Part shown: piece after piece, positions 6,541-11,058 of the stretch
Layout of the letters: each line of letters starts with the position of its first letter
How positions within the stretch are numbered: the stretch's first letter is position 1
NCBI GenBank assembly: GCA_020027805.1
Contig: JAHKKQ010000057.1
Span: forward strand, 1 to 11,058
Source of the DNA: Candidatus Dadabacteria bacterium
Lineage (GTDB): Bacteria; Desulfobacterota_D; UBA1144; Nemesobacterales; UBA2774
DNA: 11,058 nucleotides
Direction: 5' to 3'
The notes under the pieces: model-generated
Databases searched by the model: none
Told to the model about the DNA's origin: nothing
What the model saw: only the letters and a program-made list of their open reading frames with translations
Made by a program: the position numbers and the translations under genes

Positions 6541-7044
6541 ATGTTGAAGGGCATATATTTCGTTTTGATCTCCACTCTTTCTGCGTTCCTGTTCTATGTT
6601 TTCTTCGGGACCGCACTCGGATACGAGCGCCCGTTCTTCATCCTCTCGCTTTTTCCTGTCTTTCTGGGGGCTCACGTAATTCTGAGTACGGTGGTTTATA
6701 CGGCGTCGCTGCGCGGCGAATCGAGGAAGATGAGGGCGGGTATGGCCTCGAGGGCCAGGAGAACGGTTTTCATTCTTGTCTTCGCGCTTATCCTGTCGGC
6801 CCTTTTTCCCGCGAGCTCCGTGGCCGGTCTCTATCCTGTCCGGATGGCGGTGTTCCATCTCCTCATACTATTCTACGCCGGCATATCTTTAGGAGCGGTG
6901 AGCCTTTCGGGAACCCTCTTCCTCTGGAGAAACGGAATTTACCTGTCCCTGCTCAACAAATATGTATTCACATTTGCGGTGCTGATATCCCTTGGTATAT
7001 CTTATATCACGGTTTACATGTTCGGGCTGCTCCCGGTCAGTTAA
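6541..7044 (+). CDS. Unrecognised polytopic membrane protein
   Basis: I do not recognise this family. From ATG 6541 it is 167 residues with about five predicted membrane helices (roughly 5-24, 32-54, 75-95, 102-128 and 141-162) and one strongly basic loop (58-74, SLRGESRKMRAGMASRARR) that should be cytoplasmic. The frame is open from GTG 6433, which would add 36 mostly non-hydrophobic residues. I prefer 6541 because the protein then opens directly with a Lys-anchored helix, but no Shine-Dalgarno is visible before either start. It has no catalytic motif. It is the first of three same-strand genes, and the lipoprotein gene begins 37 bases after its stop, so a joint envelope role is possible but unproven. 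Confidence 0.6.
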   Translation: MLKGIYFVLISTLSAFLFYVFFGTALGYERPFFILSLFPVFLGAHVILSTVVYTASLRGESRKMRAGMASRARRTVFILVFALILSALFPASSVAGLYPVRMAVFHLLILFYAGISLGAVSLSGTLFLWRNGIYLSLLNKYVFTFAVLISLGISYITVYMFGLLPVS

Positions 7045-7081
7045 ACTGATAGTACTAAGGCGGGAAGGAGAGTGCAGGTAT

Positions 7082-7432
7082 ATGCGCAGGTTTTTAAGGT
7101 TCGCGGCGTGCCTTCTTTTGATATCTGTCGCGGTTTCGGGCTGCGATGCGATAAAGGGGCTGTTCAACCCGTTTACGGGTAAATGGAGGGCGGGGATGCT
7201 TGAGCTCGAGTTCGAAAACGACCGCACTTTCAAATTCGTCATAGGGAGCACCATATCGGTCAATCTCGGCGGAGAATACAGCTACGACGATAAAACCCTC
7301 GTCCTGAAATTCGACAAGGGGAGCGAAGTGAATTTCTCATACGAATTCAGCGGGGACAAGAAAACGCTTACACTGGTCCCCGAGACCGATTTCGACTACA
7401 TTAAGACCAGGCTCGATTTTACAAAGGAATAA
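7082..7432 (+). CDS. Small lipoprotein with a beta-rich, lipocalin-like/DUF5640-like domain
   Basis: Protein of 116 residues from ATG 7082, with AAGGAG (7065-7070) upstream at a longish 11-base gap; earlier in-frame starts would bury the signal peptide. The N-terminus is a type II signal peptide: MRRFLR, a hydrophobic core, and lipobox VSGC with Cys21 as the lipidated residue. Residue +2 is Asp22, which in enterobacteria retains lipoproteins in the inner membrane. The mature part has alternating beta strands of the kind FTGKWRAGMLELEF..GEYSYDDKTLVLKF..DKKTLTLVPE, the pattern of small 'cost-of-threshold' beta-barrel or sheet domains such as DUF5640 and lipocalin-like proteins. It has no catalytic residue pattern. 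It probably shares a transcript with the membrane protein before it and the ABC-F gene 37 bases after it. Confidence 0.75.
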   Translation: MRRFLRFAACLLLISVAVSGCDAIKGLFNPFTGKWRAGMLELEFENDRTFKFVIGSTISVNLGGEYSYDDKTLVLKFDKGSEVNFSYEFSGDKKTLTLVPETDFDYIKTRLDFTKE

Positions 7433-7469
7433 ATAAAGGTTTCCGATATTTCCCCGAAGCTAACACACC

Positions 7470-9524
7470 ATGATTCAGCTCGATAACATTTCCCTCTCGT
7501 ACGGGTCGAGGGAGATTTTCAAGAATCTCGACTGGCCTATAAAAGACGGCAAAAGGATAGGTCTCTTCGGCCCTAACGGCGTCGGGAAAACCACTCTGCT
7601 AAATATAATCGCCGGCCAGGCGCACCCGGATAGCGGAGCGGTAATCGTGCCTCCGGCCGTCACTGTGGGATACCTGCCTCAGGAGGTGGGCGACTCCGTG
7701 TCGGCCAATACCGTGGTTGAAGAGGGCATGACCGCGTTCGGCGATATTCAGGCGCTCGAGCGTGAGATGGAATCGGTGAGAGATGATCTCGGCCGGGTGA
7801 GCGGCGAAAGCGCGGGAGAGAGGAAAAGGCTCCTCCACAGGCTCGATGCGGTCCAGGGCGAGCTCGATACGAGGGGGTCCCATACGGTCAGGTACCAGAC
7901 CGAGAAGCTCCTGCTGGGCCTTGGATTCGAGACGGACGACCTGAATAAGCCGCTTAGCACGTTCTCGGGCGGCTGGAGGATGAGGGTCGCCCTGGCCAAG
8001 CTCCTGTTGGTGAAACCCGACGTCCTTCTTCTCGACGAGCCCACCAACCACCTGGATATAGAGAGTATCGACTGGCTCGAAAAATACCTCCGGGAATTCA
8101 AGGGGACCGTGATACTGGTTTCGCACGACCAGTATTTCCTCGACCGCATGGCCGACACGATAGCCGAGCTCAGCATGGGGCGGATTACCGAGTACGCAGG
8201 GAATTATTCTTATTACCTTGAGGAGAGGAAGGCCCGGCACAGTATCCAGAAATCGGCGTACGAGAACCAGCAGAGGAAGATAAAGGACACGGAGCGGTTC
8301 ATAGAGAGGTTTAGGTACAAGAATACGAAGGCAAGCCAGGTCCAGAGCCGTATCAAAGCCCTCGAGAAGCTCGAGAGGATACCGCCGCCGCCTTCTGACG
8401 ACCCTGTCGTGCATTTCAAATTCCCCGAGCCTGGGCGCTCGGGGAAGGCGGTTCTCGAGCTGTCCAGATTCTCTAAATCTTATAGCGGCGGGGACGGGAG
8501 CGGTATCCGGGTGTTTAAGGACGCGGGACCGCTCCTCGTATCGAGAGGGGATAAAATCGCGCTCATCGGGAAAAACGGGGCCGGCAAGAGCACACTCGCG
8601 AGGATCGTTATAGGGACCGAGCCGTTCGAAGGCGAGAGGAAGGAGGGATACAACGTGTCCGTCACCTACTTTGCCCAGCACCTTGCCGAGTCCCTCGATC
8701 CGTCCAATACGATAATGGAAGAGCTCGAGTCCGAGTCCGAAGCGCGTAACGAGACCGAGATCAGGTCTCTTCTCGGCGCGTTCCTCTTCTCGGAAGGGGA
8801 TGTGTATAAAAAAGTATCGGTCCTGTCGGGAGGGGAGAAGAGCCGCGTCGCCCTCGCCAAAACACTCCTCTCTCCCAGGAATTTCCTCGTTCTCGACGAG
8901 CCGACGAACCACCTGGACATACAGTCGAGGAACGTGCTCACCCAGGCCCTAAGGCAGTATAAGGGGACTTTCCTCGTCGTGAGCCACGACAGGCATTTCC
9001 TCGACCGTGTAACGAATAAGATCTGGTATGCGGAGAAAGGCAGGGTAGTTACATATCCCGGCACTTATTCCGAGTTCAGGTACCATCAAAGTCTAAGGGA
9101 GAGAATGGACTCGGGGAGCACGGCCGACGGGGGTAAGTCCGGAGTCAACGGAAGGCAGGTCAAATACGATGAGTCTCGGAATAAGCCGTCCGAATCCAAT
9201 GAATCCAGGCGGCTCGAGGCTGAAAAGCGGAACCGTCTTTACAGGGAGCTCAGGGAGCGGGGAATCGAGAACATGGATAACTGGGAGGAGCTGTCGGGTA
9301 AGCAGCTGCGTTCGGCCCTGACCGAGCTCGAACGAAGGATCCATGATATCGAAGCTGATATATCCGAAGTGGAAGCCTTCCTTGCCGACCCGGGGAATTT
9401 CAGTGACGGCGATCGCTCCGCCGAAGCCTCAAATGAATTCAGCCGGCTGAACGGTGAATTAAAGAAATTATACGACAGGTGGGAAGCCGTTTCCTCTCAT
9501 CTGGAAAAACGCGTCTCCGGGTAA
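7470..9524 (+). CDS. ABC-F family ATP-binding protein (Uup/YheS-like ribosome-associated ATPase)
   Basis: Soluble protein of 684 residues with two ABC ATPase domains and no membrane segment, which defines ABC-F translation factors that bind the ribosomal E site or aid assembly. Domain 1: Walker A GPNGVGKTT (34-42), signature FSGGWRMR (165-172), Walker B LLLDEP (186-191) with Glu190, switch His219. The inter-domain linker spans about 240-325 and is highly charged with the RFRYKNTKASQVQSR motif (280-294) typical of the P-site tRNA-interaction linker. Domain 2: Walker A GKNGAGKST (367-375), signature LSGGEKSR (452-459), LVLDEP (473-478) with Glu477, His506. After a low-complexity tether (about 545-580), residues 580-680 form a charged C-terminal coiled coil like that of Uup and YheS. 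All ATPase residues are intact. It looks like a housekeeping member; a drug-resistance role is not supported. No clear Shine-Dalgarno precedes ATG 7470. Confidence 0.92.
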   Translation: MIQLDNISLSYGSREIFKNLDWPIKDGKRIGLFGPNGVGKTTLLNIIAGQAHPDSGAVIVPPAVTVGYLPQEVGDSVSANTVVEEGMTAFGDIQALEREMESVRDDLGRVSGESAGERKRLLHRLDAVQGELDTRGSHTVRYQTEKLLLGLGFETDDLNKPLSTFSGGWRMRVALAKLLLVKPDVLLLDEPTNHLDIESIDWLEKYLREFKGTVILVSHDQYFLDRMADTIAELSMGRITEYAGNYSYYLEERKARHSIQKSAYENQQRKIKDTERFIERFRYKNTKASQVQSRIKALEKLERIPPPPSDDPVVHFKFPEPGRSGKAVLELSRFSKSYSGGDGSGIRVFKDAGPLLVSRGDKIALIGKNGAGKSTLARIVIGTEPFEGERKEGYNVSVTYFAQHLAESLDPSNTIMEELESESEARNETEIRSLLGAFLFSEGDVYKKVSVLSGGEKSRVALAKTLLSPRNFLVLDEPTNHLDIQSRNVLTQALRQYKGTFLVVSHDRHFLDRVTNKIWYAEKGRVVTYPGTYSEFRYHQSLRERMDSGSTADGGKSGVNGRQVKYDESRNKPSESNESRRLEAEKRNRLYRELRERGIENMDNWEELSGKQLRSALTELERRIHDIEADISEVEAFLADPGNFSDGDRSAEASNEFSRLNGELKKLYDRWEAVSSHLEKRVSG

Positions 9525-9585
9525 AGCAGTTCTCAGGCGTCAGCCGTGCGCTTGCGTAAATCCATCCCTCACACGTACTGTTTGA

Positions 9586-10455
9586 TCATGCCGAGATTCC
9601 GGCGGCCATCGCTTCGAGCCTTCTTATCCTCTCTTCCATCGGCGGGTGAGTGCTGAATAATGAAGACAGCCCCCCTCCTGACAGCGGGCTTGCGATAAGC
9701 ATGTGGGATGTGCTGTCGGCGACCTGCTCGCTCACACCGAGAGGTATTCTGCCGGAGGCGGCTCCAAGCTTTCTCAAAGCGTTCGCAAGGCCTATCGGGT
9801 TTCCGCAGATCTCTGCTCCGCCCTGGTCTGCGCCGTATTCCCTCGTCCTCGATATAGCGAGCCTTATTACAGTGGCCGCTAACGGGGCTACGATTGCCAT
9901 TACCAGGAGCCCTATCGGGTTTCCGCCCCTTCCCCTGTCGCCTCCGCCCCCTCCTCCGAATATGGCCGCGAATTGGGCCATGTAGGCGAGGTAAGTAATC
10001 GCGGTAGCTATTGTCGCGGCAATAGACCCGATGAGTATGTCCCTGTGCTTGACGTGTGCGAGCTCGTGGGCGAGCACTCCCTTCAATTCCTCACGGCTGA
10101 GGAGCTTCAATATGCCCTGCGTTACCGCAACCGCGGCGTGTTCCGGGCTCCTCCCCGTGGCAAACGCGTTCGGCTGTTCCTGTGGTGTTATATAGACCCT
10201 GGGCATGGGAAGCCCGGCTCTCTGGGAAAGCCCCTGAATATCCCCGTAGAGCTCGGGCGCATCTTCATATTTGACCTCTTTTGCCCCGTACAGGGAGAGG
10301 ACTATCTTGTCGCTCCACCAGTAGCTCGCGAAATTCATAACCATCGCGAATCCGAAAGCGATAATCAGGCCCTGTTTTCCGCCCAGAGATCCGCCAATCC
10401 ACATAAGGATCGCGGATAGCGCTGCAAGCAGTATAAGGCTCTTAAGTGTGTTCAT
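9586..10455 (-). CDS. htpX: HtpX, membrane-bound zinc metalloprotease (M48B)
   Basis: Full-length HtpX of 289 residues. It degrades misfolded or damaged inner-membrane proteins alongside FtsH. Two N-terminal helices (about 5-20 and 28-48) are followed by the cytoplasmic protease domain. The zinc site is HELAH with His130, Glu131 and His134, and the third ligand is Glu206 in SRTREYGAD. Two more hydrophobic helices lie at about 142-166 and 180-200, separated by a glycine run (167-172) with the loop DRGRGGNP. The C-terminal FSTHPPMEERIRRLEAM segment is characteristic of the family. The ATG at 10455 has GGGAGA 7 bases upstream on the minus strand. It is a single gene, convergent with the ABC-F gene and divergent from the small membrane-protein gene. 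A GNPIGL hexapeptide occurs twice (178-183, 218-223), encoded by an identical 16-base sequence. Confidence 0.96.
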   Translation of the reverse strand: MNTLKSLILLAALSAILMWIGGSLGGKQGLIIAFGFAMVMNFASYWWSDKIVLSLYGAKEVKYEDAPELYGDIQGLSQRAGLPMPRVYITPQEQPNAFATGRSPEHAAVAVTQGILKLLSREELKGVLAHELAHVKHRDILIGSIAATIATAITYLAYMAQFAAIFGGGGGGDRGRGGNPIGLLVMAIVAPLAATVIRLAISRTREYGADQGGAEICGNPIGLANALRKLGAASGRIPLGVSEQVADSTSHMLIASPLSGGGLSSLFSTHPPMEERIRRLEAMAAGISA

Positions 10456-10519
10456 TTTTATGTCTCCCGACTACTTAAACTTCAAATTCCGAGGCCTTCG
10501 GGTAACTCCCCGATACATA

Positions 10520-10544
10520 CACCCCTTAAACGGGGTGATATAAT
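10520..10544 (+). promoter_or_regulatory. Extended -10 promoter with abutting inverted repeat (possible operator)
   Basis: TGATATAAT at 10536-10544 is an extended -10 (TGnTATAAT) with a perfect hexamer, pointing at the small membrane-protein gene at 10617. No proper -35 is present, which extended -10 promoters tolerate. A perfect inverted repeat CACCCC-TTAAAC-GGGGTG (10520-10537) abuts the hexamer and overlaps its TG. A protein bound there would block this promoter, and it also lies at about the htpX transcription start on the other strand. Confidence 0.45.
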
Positions 10545-10545
10545 C

Positions 10546-10573
10546 AAAATAATGATCCGGGCCGAAATTTCAA
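10546..10573 (-). promoter_or_regulatory. Candidate promoter of htpX
   Basis: On the minus strand TTGAAA (10568-10573, in the context CTTGAAA) and TATTTT (10546-10551) are 16 bases apart. CTTGAAA also matches the -35 of heat-shock sigma32, which would suit htpX, but no CCCCATNT -10 follows at the needed distance, so a sigma70 reading is preferred. The leader to the ATG would be about 85 bases. Confidence 0.35.
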
Positions 10574-10616
10574 GTGAAAAGTTCAGGGACCGGGGTTAAC
10601 GAGGGGCCGAAAAGAT

Positions 10617-10913
10617 ATGGACACGCTTATGCTGTGGCGGCTGGCCGGAGCATTTATAAACGTCACTATACTTTCGAGAGGCGCGCATCTAGTGCTGCGA
10701 AGATGGGTTTCCGATCCCTATAAGAGGGCGTACCTCGTTTTGATTTTAGTCGCGCTCCTGGATTTCGCAGGGATTTGGGCTTTATACCGGGACCTCGTTA
10801 CGTCCTTCTACATCACGCTTTTTTACTATCTCCCGCTCCTGATGATGTGGTTCCTGAAGGATATCCTCGACACATCGAGGATGCGCGGCAGGGCGTCTCG
10901 CGGCGCGGAGTGA
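10617..10913 (+). CDS. Small unrecognised membrane protein
   Basis: Protein of 98 residues that I do not recognise. It has about three membrane helices (roughly 7-27, 38-57 and 62-80), an RR-rich loop (28-37, LRRWVSDPYK), and a basic, hydrophilic C-terminal tail (81-98, with RMRGRASRG). ATG 10617 is preceded by GAGGGG (10601-10606) at a 10-base gap and by a good extended -10 promoter. It has no catalytic motif. It is transcribed away from htpX from a shared intergenic region, so it may respond to the same membrane-stress signal; that is inference from position only. Confidence 0.6.
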   Translation: MDTLMLWRLAGAFINVTILSRGAHLVLRRWVSDPYKRAYLVLILVALLDFAGIWALYRDLVTSFYITLFYYLPLLMMWFLKDILDTSRMRGRASRGAE

Positions 10914-10975
10914 GGTCATGACATCGCCCGCCCGCCGCGCATGCCCGGCCGTATATTCGCATGCCGTCCCGGGTT

Positions 10976-11004
10976 TTGACATATCTTTTTTTCTTTACTA
11001 GAAT
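10976..11004 (+). promoter_or_regulatory. Near-consensus sigma70 promoter reading out of the window
   Basis: TTGACA (10976-10981, perfect) and TAGAAT (10999-11004, 5 of 6) are separated by exactly 17 bases of pyrimidine-rich sequence. Transcription should start near 11011. This is by far the best promoter in the window. The remaining bases include GGAGG (11033-11037), but no ATG, GTG or TTG lies at a suitable distance before the window ends, so the downstream gene, protein or RNA, cannot be named. Confidence 0.7.
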
Positions 11005-11058
11005 TCTCTCCGCTGTTTTTCAACTATCTCACGGAGGATACGGCTACAATCGGCGACG

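Noticed and set aside
6159..7049. Long + strand open frame (296 codons) across the peptidase C26 gene and the membrane-protein gene
   Set aside because: It runs antisense to the catalytic C26 gene and out of frame with the hydrophobic membrane protein; it has no coherent domain.
7599..8912. Long open frame on the minus strand (437 codons) across the ABC-F gene
   Set aside because: It is antisense to a gene with intact Walker and signature motifs; its translation is Arg/Pro/Leu-rich with no recognisable domain, a usual shadow in GC-rich DNA.
7470..9524. ABC-F gene as an antibiotic-resistance determinant
   Set aside because: The C-terminal coiled coil and conserved linker fit housekeeping Uup/YheS-like proteins, and there is no mobile or resistance context.
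10480..10515. Sigma32-like CTTCAA ... CCCC heat-shock promoter on the + strand near htpX
   Set aside because: The spacer is 22 bases, too long, and it points away from htpX.

Overview
The window reads as chromosomal DNA from a Gram-negative, GC-rich, probably uncultivated environmental bacterium. It carries proteobacterial-type FadI/FadJ homologues, a YqjD/YqjE-type envelope pair, a lipoprotein and HtpX. Codon use favours AGG for Arg and ATA for Ile. I would guess a Desulfobacterota-, Dadabacteria- or Nitrospirota-like lineage, with low confidence. There are no mobile elements, RNA genes or CRISPR arrays that I can support; gene order looks like a stable core or shell chromosomal region.

Layout. 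1-262: 3' end of a TerB-like gene. 369-3820: a two-gene operon encoding a FadI-type thiolase and a 718-residue FadB/FadJ-type enoyl-CoA hydratase / 3-hydroxyacyl-CoA dehydrogenase. 3907-4761: a VKOR-thioredoxin fusion for periplasmic disulfide formation. 4897-5672: a YqjD (DUF883)-like and YqjE-like membrane pair. 5697-6389 (minus): a class I glutamine amidotransferase-like gamma-glutamyl hydrolase (peptidase C26, PuuD-like). 6541-9524: three genes in one direction, an unrecognised polytopic membrane protein, a small lipoprotein and an ABC-F ATPase. 9586-10455 (minus): HtpX zinc protease. 10617-10913: a small unrecognised membrane protein divergent from htpX. 10976-11004: a near-consensus sigma70 promoter firing out of the right edge.

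The most interesting point is the beta-oxidation-like operon. The folds are easy to recognise and the reading frames are intact over about 3.4 kb, but several key catalytic positions are changed. The thiolase keeps its nucleophilic Cys94 but has Ala415 where the second catalytic Cys belongs. The hydratase domain keeps Glu122 but has Gln144 at the second catalytic Glu. The dehydrogenase domain has Arg459 in place of the catalytic His, a broken GxGxxG dinucleotide motif, and Thr509 and Phe438 at positions usually Asn and Ser. The C-terminal structural part of the dehydrogenase is well conserved. This looks like a catalytically altered 'pseudo-trifunctional' complex kept as a pair, not a decaying pseudogene. 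The alignments were made by eye against remembered family motifs.

Most other genes concern the envelope: disulfide formation (VKOR-Trx), membrane-anchored stress proteins (YqjD/YqjE-like), lipoprotein, and membrane quality control (HtpX). The htpX/10617 divergent region has an inverted repeat positioned to touch promoters in both directions.
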